The notes: generated by a model not told the origin, from the letters alone. Counted from the stretch's first letter, positions 12,253-36,304 are shown. The stretch is 64,000 nucleotides of DNA from Vitellaria paradoxa (GCA_019916065.1 CM034236.1:53720690-53784689), one strand, 5' to 3'. Translations and numbers: made by a program.

Positions 12253-13630
12253 TCAATCAACCAAGAGCGGATTGAGCACGGCTCCAGTGAAGAACACAAT
12301 CCCAGATGTCTCTTCCCTTATCATGAAAAAGAAAGGGTGGTCAGCCACAAACCTTGGAGGTGAAGGCCTCAAGCACTGCAAAATGAATACAGGAGCAGTG
12401 CTAGCTGCAGCTTCTGTGCCTTCCTCATTAACTTCGATATAGGATTTATGGAACACTTTTGAGAGATGAATTTCATGGCTCCGGGGAGAATCCACCATCT
12501 CAGTAAACTCACCAACAGCCACGAAAGGAAGTTCTAGTCCCATTTCCTTCATGATTGTAGATGCTTCAAACTCGAATTAAAACTTAAATTTTGGGATCCA
12601 AAGCGTTGATTCAAGAATCCAGGATTGGAATTAAACTTCTGTACCAGTTTTGGCAAGCCATTGATGTCATCTGGAAGAAAGAAGTACATGGAGAATCGCC
12701 TAGTGTCTTGACCCCTTTTGTAAGGAATGCTGAGAACTTTATATCCATCAAATGACCTGTAAAGATGTCGTACATATATTTCGCTTGTCATGAAGGGAAC
12801 TTGAACAACCTGCCCATTGAGAAGATGAAAGTCTCTGTCTCCAGTCTGTGTTTTATCAAACTTCCGATCCCATTCTCCTTTGAAGTAAAGAGCATTTGCG
12901 AAGACAAGCGCAGTAAGATGATGTAAAGACCTAGGAGGGAGAAGCTCCTTGATTAGTCCTTTGGTTGCATTTTCCACCCATGAATTTACTTCATCTCTAG
13001 CTTGATCAGCCTTGAAGAACAACAAAAGATAAGTTCATCAATGTACAATTAATTAATTAATTTATTTATTCATTTATTTTTATATTTGTGATACATTTGA
13101 TCCAAACTATGTCCGGAGACAAATAATCCTGAAAGTTCTTCTAAGAATTTCTACCTTGTAAGTTTAAAAAGAAGAATTTAGTTTCAGAAAATGAAAACAT
13201 AAATAAATTATCAGAAAAGGGTACAGTACCTTCCTTAAAAAGTCAACCTCCTTGGCTTTGGCTTTGTAAGTGACTTTGACAATCCTTTCAAACGAAGGCT
13301 TTAAACATCAAACCAGATGCTATTAGCAAACAATACAAGAGGACTTGCAATCGGGTTCTCACCATCATTAGACATCGATGCAAGGGCAACAATCTTTGAA
13401 GACAGAAAATTGAGATCATCGACACTGTCTGATCCCAAATAGGAAAGAAGTTGGTCCAAGGTTCTTCCTCTTGATCCTGCGGCTGTCAGGCTCAACATAA
13501 CAAGAAAGGATAAGGGAGATGATACAAAGTTTGACCCCTTCTCGACTTCTTGCAGTAAAACCTGGTTTGCCATTTGCATGCAGAACTCAGAGTTGAAATT
13601 ACTGGTGTGCATCACTGCTGGACACTCCAT
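12253..13630 (-). pseudogene. Serpin pseudogene, copy 2
   Basis: This is a tandem paralog of the serpin at 9439-11050 with the same two exons: exon 1 13630-13230, exon 2 13010-12253 (stop 12253-12255). It retains NFVSSPLSFLVMLSLTAAGS, LVFANALYFKGEWDRKFDKT, FSMYFFLPDDINGLPKLV, the hinge [12 protein letters not shown] and ADHPFFFMIREETSGIVFFT. Three lesions are visible against copy 1. A 10-nt deletion near 13304-13306 frameshifts exon 1 (401 instead of 411 nt). A deletion of about 25 nt near 12600-12610 removes the equivalent of ELREMRFPDF. An in-frame TAA sits at 12577-12579. The loop aligns to P2-P1-P1' = Leu-Gln-Cys, unlike the Arg seen in copy 1. None of the lesions is shared with copy 1. 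Confidence 0.9.
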
Positions 13631-13685
13631 TGTGGTTTCTAAACCAAGATGCTGCTATGTGGCTCAGCCTTTATTGCCTGAGTCC

Positions 13686-13694
13686 TTATTTATA
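13686..13694 (-). promoter_or_regulatory. TATA box of serpin copy 2
   Basis: TATAAATAAGG reads on the minus strand about 56 bases upstream of the ATG at 13630, the same spacing as in serpin copy 1. The promoter sequence therefore survives although the coding sequence is broken. Confidence 0.55.
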
Positions 13695-14656
13695 CAAGTC
13701 AAGAAGGTTGACATCACCAATAGAAGTGATTAATTTAATTAATTGATCGTTATTGGGATATAAAGTAGGACATGTCCATGGATTCCATTTGACTGAATTG
13801 ATGCATTCTAAAGTCGTTGCACCAATGGAAGTCTTCCATCTGTGTGTATGAGTTGTACGCATATATATAAAATTCATACTTCACCATATTTGAAGTTTTA
13901 TCTAGGCAACAGCACAATTTAATATAGTTCTATTAAATTTCTTGGCAAGCACGTAATTCTATAAAATTTAATTTATGATTAAAATAGATTTCTTTCTAGT
14001 CAATAACACAACATAATACTATTCATTTCCACCGAGTTTCTAGGCAGGAACACAATTCAACCCTTGGTTTACACTATTTTTTTTCCCTTTTCTTTTTAAG
14101 TTGCAATTGTGGCTATTGAAAGGTAATAGGTATGTGAATGAAGTCAACTTCGCCAACTGGGCAACTGCTTCTTTCTGCCTAATTTTCTTTGTCACTTCCT
14201 GCTGGTGCTCGACTGCAGGGAGTAAGCCTCCTAGGATCTCGAGTTAATTAACTGTCTCAACTTTCTGTATATTGCACATCCCATTTCCTCCCTGTTAAAT
14301 TTTGTTGTACCTGGTAGTTCCTTTTCCATTTTGACAATCCATAAAAAGGATAGGACAATAAGGAAAACAAGGTTTAAAACAGGAAAATTGCAATCAAGGA
14401 CTTGTACAGTAGACCATAAAAGAGAGAAGAAAGAATCTGATCATAATGTTATGGGTTTCAAACTAATAGTATATTTTGTATTGTTATAGCCTATGGACTC
14501 AAATTTTTTGATAGTCACTAGCCAGCATGCACTACCACTACATTTATTTATTTATTTTGTTTTGGTTTTTTTCTTTTCTTTTTTTTTGGAAGGTGGAGTG
14601 GGGATTGTATAGATAGATAAGATTTATTGAAGAACGTATATGGCCGAGGGCTGCAA
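13695..14656. other. Intergenic DNA upstream of serpin copy 2
   Basis: No gene is recognised. It contains T-rich runs near 14570-14590. It borders the long inverted repeat that begins at 14657. Confidence 0.5.
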
Positions 14657-16093
14657 TAGACGAAATACTATTGCTGCAGCAGTAAGCAAAAACGGTTTCA
14701 TTTTGTCAAAACAATATAGTTTCAATAAATCAGAAAAAACAAAAGAAACGGAGAGTATGTAAAGCACAAAAAAAAAAACAAAAAAACCTAGGACGGTAGA
14801 GCACAAAAAGAAATTTTGGTAATTAAAAAAACTAATCTTTTCGTAAAAAGTCACTAATTTAGTAAAAATTTAATTATTTATTTATTTGATAAAATTAAAT
14901 TTACGCTGAGTTTGGAAAGAAAAAAACTAACATTTTTTTTTTTTTTTGTAATTGGTTACTACCTAACTACTTAAAAACTATTTTTTTTTTTTTGTATTTA
15001 AAAAGGAAAAAAAAGCTAAGGTGGTATTTGATTTACTTTTCTATTTTTTGTTTTCTCTTTTTATTTTCTATTTTCTATTTTATGTGTTTTATGTTTTGAA
15101 AATTTCAAAACATGAAAAACAAAAAACACATTTAGTTTAACATTTTCTATTTTTCGCATTTTGATATTTTCCTTATTTTGCATTAAAACGCTCAAAATGA
15201 CTTTTTATCAATTTTTCATTTATGTATAAATTTATTTTCTATTTTCTAAAACAGATTTTGAAACACAAGTAACTAAATGCGTTTTGAACTGTTTTTCTTA
15301 TTTTAAAAAATACAAAATGAAAAATAAACTCAAAATAGGTATACCAAATTGCACTTAACTTTTTAGTAGTTAGTTTTTTATTTTTTGTTAATTTAACATT
15401 TTTACCCTTCAATGTTAAATTTTTTTTTTGAGTTCATTTTGTGTTTTTTTTTTTTTTTTAAATAAGGAAAACAGCTTAAAATATATTTGGTTACTTGTGT
15501 CTTCAAAATCTATTTTAGAAAATAGAAAATGAATTTACACATAAAATGAAAAATGACAATAAAGTCATTTTGAGTGTTTTTAACACAAAATAAGGAAAAT
15601 CTCAAAATATGAAAAACAAAAAATGTTAAACTAAATGTGTTTTCAGTTTTTCATATTTTTAGATTTTCAAAACATAAACCACATAAAATAGAAAATATAA
15701 GGAAAAAAAACAAAAAATAGAAAAGCAAATCAAATACTATCTTAGTTTTTTTTCTTTTTTAAATACAAAAAAATAGTTTTTTAGTAGTTAGGTAGTAACC
15801 AATTAAAAAAATGTTAGTTTTTTCTTTTCAAACTCAACTAAATCTAATTTTATCAAATAAATAAAAATTAACTTGTTGCTAAATTAGTGACTTTTTATCC
15901 AAAGATAGTTTTTTTTAATTACCAAACACATTCTCCGTTTCTTTTTTGTTCTCTACTGTCCTAGATTTTTTTTTGGCTTTGCGCTTTATATATTCTCCAT
16001 TTCTTTTGTTTTTTTTTTATTTATTGAAACTGTGTCGTTTTTGATAAAACGGAGCCGGTTTTTCCTACTACTATGGCAACAGTATTTCGTCTA
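14657..16093. repeat. Long inverted repeat (foldback) of 1.4 kb
   Basis: The left arm 14657-15337 (about 681 bp) and right arm 15422-16093 (about 672 bp) are reverse complements over their whole length, with scattered differences. The spacer is about 84 bp. Outer tips pair as TAGACGAAATACTATTGC with its complement ending GTATTTCGTCTA. Further in, GGTTACTACCTAACTACTTA pairs with TAGTAGTTAGGTAGTAACC. The left arm contains a complete Tourist-like MITE (about 15016-15358). The right arm contains its inverted counterpart without one terminus, which suggests inverted duplication of a segment that already carried the MITE. No ORF longer than 76 codons exists inside. A transcript across it would form a hairpin of nearly 700 bp. 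Confidence 0.9.
15016..15358. mobile_element. Tourist-like MITE nested in the left arm of the inverted repeat
   Basis: The unit begins CTAAGGTGGTATTTGATTT and ends ACCAAATTGCACTTAA, giving inverted tips. The interior matches a solo copy at 55059-55380: ATATTTGGTTACTTGTG, AAATGTGTTTT and ACATAAAA blocks appear in the same order once strand is allowed for. This defines a family of about 320-340 bp. Confidence 0.65.
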
Positions 16094-16629
16094 CTAGAAC
16101 CCCCTCCCCGGCTTGTCATATATGGCTCACTTGCACATGAATTTGAAACATTCTGTGCCAAAACTTCAAGAAGGTACACATCCCAAAGAAAGTAAATTTA
16201 ATTTTCGAATCCAACTGCTTAACCTGCAATGTGGCTGTAAAATTGATGGGCTGCACTGAGCCAGAGAAGGAAATTGAATTAGCTTCCAAAGAACTGCTAA
16301 GTGAAATTGGGTGTACAAAGAAACAACATGTGGTTGTGGTCAGGAATGTTTCCCAGAGAGTCTCATACTTTCGTACGTTAAGATTAAGAAGTGATCGTTA
16401 TTGCACTCGAAGCTAATGATGCTGAAAGTGAAAAAAATTTAGCTTTATTGAAAAGTACAATATTATGCATCCTGAACTTCTCATTAATGATTGTCACATT
16501 AGTTCCACCAAACTTCCATGAACACATCACCATCATGAGAAGGAAACAAAAACAAAACAAAAGATTATAGATTATTATAAGGAAATTCTACATGAATAGA
16601 TATTCGTTTAAATTAAGGAGAAGTTTTCT
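16094..16629. other. Intergenic DNA; short unrecognised ORF 16231-16416
   Basis: A 61-codon plus-strand ORF (16231-16416) has fairly ordinary codon content and contains KEIELASKELLSEIG, but I recognise no family, splice partners or promoter. It may be a gene relic. The rest would be the 3' flank of the Ole e 1-like gene. Confidence 0.35.
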
Positions 16630-17563
16630 TCAAAGAAGGAGAAGAAGAAACTGGAGGAATTCTGGGAACCCAGGGGATGGCTGAAATGGGAATGGAGGAA
16701 GAGGAATTGGCAAGGCTGGTGGTGGTGCAGGTGAAGGAGTTAACCCGGAATTTGAGGAATTTGAAAGGCTGGTGGTGAGGGCTGAAATGGGTTACGTGGA
16801 AGTACTGAAGGCGGTGGCGTGAAGGGGTTTGGAGGCAGAACTGAGGGCGGCTGAAATGGATTTTGGGGCAGTGGAATTCCAGAAGCCGGTGGTTGTGATG
16901 GAAAGGGAGGTATTTGTGGAAATGGGGGCAAATTTTCTTGCTGGGATATATGTCCATTTGGTGTGTTAGATGTTTTCTTATCTGCTGGTGGGAAATTAGG
17001 AAGTCCAGGGAGCGGAGGCAGAGAGGGGAGTCCGGGTAGTGGTGGAAGCCCGGGGAGTCCTGGCAGTATAGGCAATGGGCCTTGATCTATGGGCGGTAGA
17101 AATGGCGTCGCAGGGTCTTCAATTGGGGGTGGAAATTCTACTGCTTTAGCTGCTGGAGTATAGGATTCCCCATAATTGGAATTGAGTTTGTTGGAGTTCT
17201 GAACACTTGGTTTTTGGTTGCATAATGTGGGCTGTTTCAAAGGCTTGAAAGTGAAAAAACCAGCGGAGAAAATGTGGGTTCCTTGCTTTCTTGACTTTAG
17301 ATGGAGTGAAGATGAAGTTGCCACCGAGGACACAGCACAATAAGGCTCGCTGCTGCTGATTAACTTCACTGAACATTCCTTGATTTCTTGACATGTTTGC
17401 TGACTGAGAAAGGTAGATGAACTTTGAATACTCCATGCTGATTTGTTTTCACCTCCTCCCGGAAATTTGGTTTTGGACTTGCTCCTCCACATTGCACTGC
17501 AACCAATGCACCTGAGCACAAAAAATTCATAGCACACCCAAAACTTTTCAGTACTTAAAAAAC

Positions 17564-17602
<39 letters not shown>

Positions 17603-17805
17603 GGGAAATGAACTTAATTGTTGAATGAACCTGAAATGAAGTGACTGGTCCTCGAGAAATCAGATTGGAAGCATGTGTCGCAGTAAACAGTACCAACAAC
17701 AACAGCAGATGGAAGCTTCTTCACTTGCTTGGCCTCTGAAAGATCATTAAATGTAAAACTCAGAACAATTAGAGTCAGTAACCAAGACATTCTGAAACTC
17801 TTCAT
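16630..17805 (-). CDS. Ole e 1-like proline-rich cell-wall protein (two frameshifts)
   Basis: Exon 1 is 17805-17631 (58 codons plus one base); exon 2 is 17511-16630. The protein begins with a signal peptide (MKSFRMSWLLTLIVLSFTF) and is presumably secreted to the wall. An Ole e 1/extensin-type domain follows: VVVGTVYCDTC, SHFISGA, EVKTNQHGVFKVHLPFSVSK, CSVKL, FSAGFFTFKP. The C-terminal half is proline-rich, with LPGLPPLPGLP-type and PFQPPSVLPPNPF-type repeats. It resembles Arabidopsis At5g15780 and FOCL1 (At2g16630), a guard-cell cuticular-ledge protein. The conserved text changes frame twice, each time by loss of one base in a short run: near 17383-17386 (TTT, after SVSKHVK) and near 16744-16746 (CCC, after QIPQI). 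Adding two bases gives 1059 nt, an exact multiple of three. Either the assembly is wrong or the gene is a recent pseudogene. Confidence 0.85.
17569..17597. repeat. GA microsatellite in the Ole e 1-like gene intron
   Basis: A run of AG dinucleotides (CT on the coding strand) followed by a G-rich tract lies in the 119-bp intron between the two exons (17512-17630). It forms part of the pyrimidine-rich intron sequence on the minus strand. Confidence 0.8.
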
Positions 17806-18445
17806 TCCTTTAGTTCAGAAAACTCCTGTCAAGTGTGCCTGACGACAAGTACTTGAGTAAGCACACAAGCTGCTCACAGATACATATAATATGCTGTATT
17901 GGAATGTACTCTCTGTAACCTTCTAGCTAGCTACATAGGGGAAGTGAAGACTTGTTTAACACTTTTATAGATGTCCCAAGTTCCCAACAGGCCTTTTTTT
18001 TTTATGTCATTCATGCAGAAACCAGTCAACTGCAAACCAAATGCAGTGAATGTAGGTTGATTTCAATGCCACCAAACACCCACATAAGTAAGGCAATACT
18101 TTGTTCGGCTGTTTTTAAGTTCACTTAAATTGTTTCTATTTCTACAAATTTATTGAAGTTGTTGTTGGTTGGTTTTGGGATTGCCTAAGGGAACAGTTAG
18201 ATCCCAGTTGGCTCACGAGACCCTTATACAGAGTCACAAAATTCATGACCTATCATTCTTTGCTACCACAAATTTCCTGAGGCATGAGCTCTTGACCAGG
18301 AAATAACTGATTTGGAGGAAGCGTTTGCCTCCATGGTTTATACTGTCCAACCTAAGAATACCATGAGTTAAACAAAGAGAGAGAATTCAGACACATCGAA
18401 ATAGAGTAAAAAAAAAATAATTTTATTTATTTGTATTAACTATCT

Positions 18446-18612
18446 GGCTCCGTTTGGAGCTCTCCAAAATAAAATAAAATCATACAAATCTCTATAAATA
18501 CGAATTACGAGATAATAAAATTTAAAATTTTCACTTACTGTACGAATTACGAGACATTACTTTTATAATTTTATATATTTTATACCAATTTTATATAATT
18601 CCAAACACACTC
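18446..18612. mobile_element. Short MITE (GGCTCCGTTTGGAG family)
   Basis: About 167 bp starting GGCTCCGTTTGGAG and ending AATTCCAAACACACTC. The interior has ACGAATTACGAGATAATAAA and TTACTTTTATAATTTTAT. A close relative with the same internal order is at 49109-49258. It has no coding capacity. Confidence 0.6.
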
Positions 18613-19462
18613 TCTATATAAATATAGCATCCACAATAAAAAAAAAAAAAAAATTGCATTTTTGTCTAAGCTCTTTCCACGACTCCAACCTCCAGAATGA
18701 GAATAAACCAAACGTTATTGGTTTGTCATGTGAACATTTCTTATGAGCCAACTAAAATCCCTTTGATGTTACAACATGGAATGGGAAAGTTACCCAGAGA
18801 GAGAGAGAGAGATGAGAGAGAGAGTTTTACAGTCCAGACTCCAGATTCCATAGAGTTAATGCATACCAAATGCTTAAGCTATGAAAATTGCCGCATTTTT
18901 TAAATTAATTTACTAAAAAATTAATTGTTCTAAAATTTATTAAATTAATAAGAAACTAGTTAAGTATTCCTTTACTTTTTTGGGAGGCACATAATGCAAA
19001 TCTAAGCTAACTCCATATAAAATTGCCATTTCATCATTTAAGTTTGGATAATTTGTTAAGCTAATATGAAAGTAAGAATAAAGTCCAGAAGTAAATGGTT
19101 ATTATAGTTGAAAAAGTTATTAAGAGAAATTTGTGATCATAGTACCGTTACTTTTTTTTTTATATAAATCTTAATTTAAACAGAATGATTATTTTTACTA
19201 TTTAAATTAGAGAAAATATCCCCTCACTTAATATGAAACTAGTTATTTTAAGAAAAATATATTCTAACTTTATTTATTAATAATAAAAATATAAAAATAG
19301 GTTAAAAGTGGGAATGAATGTGAATAATAATTAGAGCAGGCATGAAATATCAATATAGCCTTAAATGTTGATCTGGAACGGGGGCTTGAATTTCCAGGTA
19401 GCTGATGTGGTCAAGAGATATCCTTCACATTTTTTGTTTTTCTTGTTTTTTTGTTAATCATG

Positions 19463-19836
19463 CGGCCGTTTGGATGTTAAAAAAAAGTTTAAAATCATAA
19501 CTTTTGGTATTTTTTGTGTGTTTTTTTAATTATATTTTTTGTGTGTTGGTGAAATAAAATATAATTTTTTAGCTTTTTTTTTATAATTTTGAGATGTTGG
19601 TAACTTTTTTTACTATAATAAAGCAAAAACTGTAATAACTTTTTGTGTGTTTGGTAAGTTTTTTAGTGTAGCAAAGTAAAAAATGGTAATTTTTATATGT
19701 TTGATAAAACTTTGATTTTTATTCTTTTAGTGTATAAGTAAAAAAGTGAAAAAAATTGTAACTCTACTGAATGCACCAAAAAATTACAAAATACAATTTT
19801 GATTTTTTTTTCTAATTTTTTAAGCCTCAAAGCGCC
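19463..19836. mobile_element. MITE-like element with GCGGCCGTTTGGATG end
   Basis: The left end GCGGCCGTTTGGATG faces a right end AAGCCTCAAAGCGCC. The AT-rich interior has repeated TTTGTGTGTT motifs. The boundaries are inferred from the paired ends; no clear target duplication was seen. Confidence 0.45.
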
Positions 19837-21853
19837 TCATATCTGTAAAGGAAAAGACTCACGGGTTGGCCCTGAGTCCAAGAATTCTCCTTGTCCGTTG
19901 TACGAGGCGGTGGGCATTATTGTTCTCATCGCCATCAACAAAAATAGAACAAAATTTTCGTGAGAATTGTCGCCTCGCATTTTTAGGCGCTGCTATGAAT
20001 TGGAATTGGATAACTATTTAATACCCTGAGGAAAAATGGACTTTAATTGGCTTCACGGTAGACTCCATCAAGGCCACAAACTTTTTTGTGAGAGTGAAAT
20101 AGTTTATATGCATTTATATATATATTATATACACACACACACGAACAAGGTTTGTAATAAGCAGCAATATTCCAGCTGTCGACTGATAAGAGTGCGTAGA
20201 CATCCTGGAAAATTCATGTTTATCTCATCGCATTAAACAACAAAATAAAGCGCGCAATTAAAATTGATTGCTCTGCCTATAATTTTAATCACTCAAAAGT
20301 TAACTGTCTAGAAAACATAAACAGTTAAAAGGAACTATAGTCAATTAAAATTACAGTTAAAAAAGGAGCCTAGTCAATTAAAATTATAACGGAGCTACAT
20401 TAAAAGCAAGACACTAAAATCAATTATCACCTTTAGATGTAAAGAAACAGAAATAATATGACCTCTCATGCGTGTGTGTGTAAGTGTATGAAGTAGGGCC
20501 GGTACATATCCCAAATCAAATAGAAAGAACTCCAGATTTACTGATTGCTCTTTATATATATATATATAATTTTTATTTTTTGACCAGCCGAAGTTACAAA
20601 AAGTTAGAACCAACAATTTAAAATTATAAAAAAACAAAGTTGGTGTATGCCAAACGGGCTCTTATTCATCTACTAGATCCACTGAGTGTTTGAAATCTCC
20701 ACCAAAAAATAAAAAAAATAAACACACACACACACACACAAAATCAATTTTTATCAACTTTTTTTCTATCAAATTTTAATATGCAGCACTTTCACACCAA
20801 TTATTTATTTTATTTATTTATTTTGGACAAACCAAACACTACCTTTAAAGAACTTCGGATTAACTGGTTTACAAAACGAGCCAGAACCAACAAAAACAGG
20901 CGTGGAAAAGGAAGTAAAGAAACTAAAGCAGCAATACAAACAGAAACACAAAGCCGACGAGCAGGATTCAGGGAAAAGGACAGAAACCTTCTAGGTATTG
21001 GAATTATTGCCAGAAATAACGAAATAATGAAAAATCACAAATTTTTTAGCAAATCCGAAAAATATTTTTTTGAGTTGATCATCAAAGCAATCCTTCAAAA
21101 TATCCAAAAACTTGATAGGGAAAGGAGTCACGGGATTATCAACCACGGCATAAACCATCTAAAATCAAGCAAAAAGCATATACGTAGAATTTTCACCGTC
21201 ACAATCAAAACTCTAGGACGAGTAAAATTGAGATGAGTTGCAAGGATGTAAACTGCAATTTTTTCCAATACTACTTTGATAATCAGTGTCCAAAAAGTAA
21301 ACAACTGATAATTTTAAACAAAAACAGATTACAAAAAGCACAAGCAGCTTCAATCACTCTAGTGAATCTGCGTTGAACTACATATTAGAGCAAATCATAC
21401 AGACAATGAGAGGAACAAGGTACAATCACAAATCTCTACGGTTAAATCACACCGCCATTTAATGCATTGATGAAGTTTGCGTCACGCACCAATCATATGT
21501 AAGAAACCCAAGCTGGACCCAAGAAATATTGATCGACGACTATTGTACAAAAGAGAATCTTCCAGAGGAAGAACCATCTGTACAGAGTGACAGGGAAGAG
21601 GAAGGGGAAAAAAAATGATACTGCACCAGGGCCCTGAACAAATAGAGAGCCCGCAAAACCCGGCCACCCCCACTTCCTCCCCCCTTTTCCCTAGATGTGC
21701 CCTCAACCAGGGCTACCACTTCTATTCCGATGTGCATATGGGTCTTATAAGCTATTCATCACAGTTCTCTGGTTTAGGAGGAAGTGGGAAAAGAATAGTG
21801 TAAACAAGGATACTTCCAAAGAACCTCAATGCTCCGAGTTTCAGAAGTTTTAT

Positions 21854-33764
<11,911 letters not shown>

Positions 33765-34552
33765 GGCTCGCAAACTCTAAGGTTTCGAAACGCAAACCAA
33801 TCTTGAACTAGATCTTCTCCAAAATTCCAATTAAAACCCTAAGTCGGACAATAATGTTTAAATATATATACATGTATATGTATATGTAGAAATAGAATTG
33901 GATCAGAAGGGGAACGTTAAAACCCTAGAGAGAGAAATTTTATGAGAGGAAAGAGAAAATAACAGGAAGACAAGATCTGCTGGCAATGTTGTATGTTTAA
34001 GCGCTTGGCCGGCGGAGGAGGAGACGGCTTAAGAACTCTGCGGATGCGTATTCGTAACTGTATACATACATTTGTATGTATAATCGGACGGCGTGTAGAA
34101 TGGAAGTTCAAAACGGAGTCCCGCCCGCTCCCGTTGTCGCACGAGGCGGATGATCCGACGGCCGCTGGCTTTCCAAACATCCAACTTTTACAATTTTTTT
34201 TTTTTTTTTAACCAGACACCAACTTTTTTAACTTTTTTACAGGGATGAGCCACGGTAAAAGCTATAAAAAAAAAAAAAAAAAGTGTTTTTTCAATTTTAC
34301 CAAACGCAACTAATATTTTTAAAACGATTAAAGAATATATTTTTATAAATATTTCAAAATCAGTAATTTTTTTACTTAGGAATTTTTTTGAGAGATGTAA
34401 AACAAATTCGATGCACCTGAATGGCTGCGATGGTACTGATTTGTATATTAATAATTCAATAAATTTGTTACTCTTCGTAACAATCAAATGTGCCAAGGCT
34501 TGAATTGCTTTAAAATTCTACAAAAACCAATTATAGAATTATGGATGGAGCC
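33765..34552. other. AUG5 5' flank and upstream DNA
   Basis: The 5' leader and promoter of AUG5 should lie here on the minus strand. A GC-rich block at 34000-34170 may mark the upstream edge. No TATA box could be assigned with confidence. A poly-A tract is at about 34265-34282. Confidence 0.5.
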
Positions 34553-35035
34553 TAAGGCTTCGTTTGACATCTTTGACTAAGTAGTTGTTATAATTACTGG
34601 TAAATTTATCATTTTATTTTTAATTTTTTTAAATTTTTAAGTACAAAAATTTTAAGTTAATCAAAATTAAAAATTCATCTGAAAAAAAAAAGTCATCTTT
34701 TTCTTTTCTCAAATACAAAAATAGTTGGTTTATTTTTAGCTACTAGTTAAAAATAAACCAGTTATTTTTCTTCTCAAATCAAGTCTAAGATTAATAGAGT
34801 TGGAAAATAAAAAATAATAAATTTTTAGCTAATTATTAAAATTTTCTTTTTTTTGGGTTTGAAAAAAGAAGAAGATTAGTTTTTTAATAATTAAATTTTT
34901 ATTTTTATTAATTTAACATATTTACCTCAATAATTTAAAAAATAATTTAAAATATAAAAAATAATTTTGATTATTTAAAAAAAATAAAAAAAAACTTGCT
35001 AATTAAAAATTAGCGGCCCACAAACGCAACCTAAA
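34553..35035. mobile_element. MITE-like element upstream of AUG5
   Basis: The left end CTAAGGCTTCGTTTGACATC faces a right end CCACAAACGCAACCTAAAG, which gives imperfect inverted tips. The interior contains GTTTATTTTTAGCTACTAGT. A related arrangement with TTATTTTTAGTTAACTAATA occurs at 57865-58118. No ORF. Confidence 0.45.
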
Positions 35036-36304
35036 GTTTGTTGGGTGGGAAGTCAACCACGAAGACCTATATTTATGGTGTCAACGGATGGTCTGTTTGC
35101 GTAATTAAGACGGTTTGGTAAATAGAAATTAATACGTATAATACATACACACATTTATGCAGGTTATGATTAATTAAATAAAAAAAATCTTGACTCATTT
35201 TTAAAACTTACAATTCTTAAAAAAAAATAAAAATAAAAACTTAAAAATCGCAGGCCTCCTAACTAAATTGTCACATGTTATATCACACTTACAATCAATT
35301 TTAGCTGGTGATTAGTAGTATCAAGAGTAAAATTAACTCACCAATTAATATGTCAGAGTCACAAAGGTAATTTATTATACTCTCACACAATGCTATGTAG
35401 CTCTATATATATTATTACTAATTGTCATAGTTTTTTTTTTTATTAGAAGGGAGAAATGATAAATTATTACTAATAGTTTAAATATGAAATTTTTTTTTTT
35501 TTACTCACATGAATATAAGTTAAGACATAAACCGATCAAATAGAATACGTTAATAAATTGTTCAATTTTAGTTTTAAAAATTTATGGAGTTAGAAAGTTA
35601 ATTTTATTAAATTAAGTTTGAAACTAAACATGTTATAAATTGTGTTTGAGTTTATTTTAGTTTTACGTGGTTCGACATTTAACGAATTTCTAATGGTTAA
35701 ATACAAACAAAACTCAAATTATTTGGTTATTTTGCATCCTCTTTCTAAATTATATTTTAATTAATTATGTCAACTCTCACCACCCTTATGTAATGCTATA
35801 ATTTAATTCGCCCAAGCATGTTTTTAGAGGGGTTTAGTGTGCTAAAAAAGTAATTTCTTTGTAATTTTATTCTAATGCTATCATGTGTCATGTAATAAAG
35901 TTAAAAAATTTGAACAAAATTAATAAATGTTGAATTTATTCATTTATTTTTTATTTTGTGATGAAAGTTGGAGAAAATTAAAAAAGTTAAAATTTATGAC
36001 CTTATTAAACATTATTGATTTGCGTTAGATACTTATTAAAAACGTACTATATTTACTGCGTTCGGTTTAATATATATAAAATATAATAAAATTTTATCAA
36101 TATATAAAATTTAAAATTTTAAATCATTGCATGAATTACATGATTATAAGTTTTTATAAATTTATACTAATTTATAGGATGCCAAACATAACAATTATTT
36201 TTATTTTTTAAAACACAAATTTTTATGCATTCATAATATGTAATAAAATTGCACTTAGAAATTTTAAATCCCAATTTGAAAACCAATTGAATTTTTGTTT
36301 CCGG

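Larger units (their letters stand above)
17806..21853. other. Intergenic region with MITEs and microsatellites
   Basis: This holds the upstream DNA of the Ole e 1-like gene and the 3' flank of AUG5. It includes two MITE-like elements (18446-18612 and 19463-19836), a GAGA run at 18797-18823 and a CA run at 20723-20741. The 151-codon plus-strand ORF at 20781-21236 is lysine/asparagine-rich, unrecognised and probably chance. Confidence 0.5.

Noticed and set aside
16231..16416. 61-codon plus-strand ORF as a gene
   Set aside because: No family match, no splice partner and no promoter; listed only as a possible relic.
17146..17436. 96-codon minus-strand ORF within the Ole e 1-like gene
   Set aside because: It is the third frame over conserved Ole e 1 coding text and does not match the family.
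20781..21236. 151-codon plus-strand ORF as a gene
   Set aside because: Composition is Lys/Asn/Arg-rich and AT-driven, with no domain and no neighbour support. It lies in the 3' flank of AUG5.
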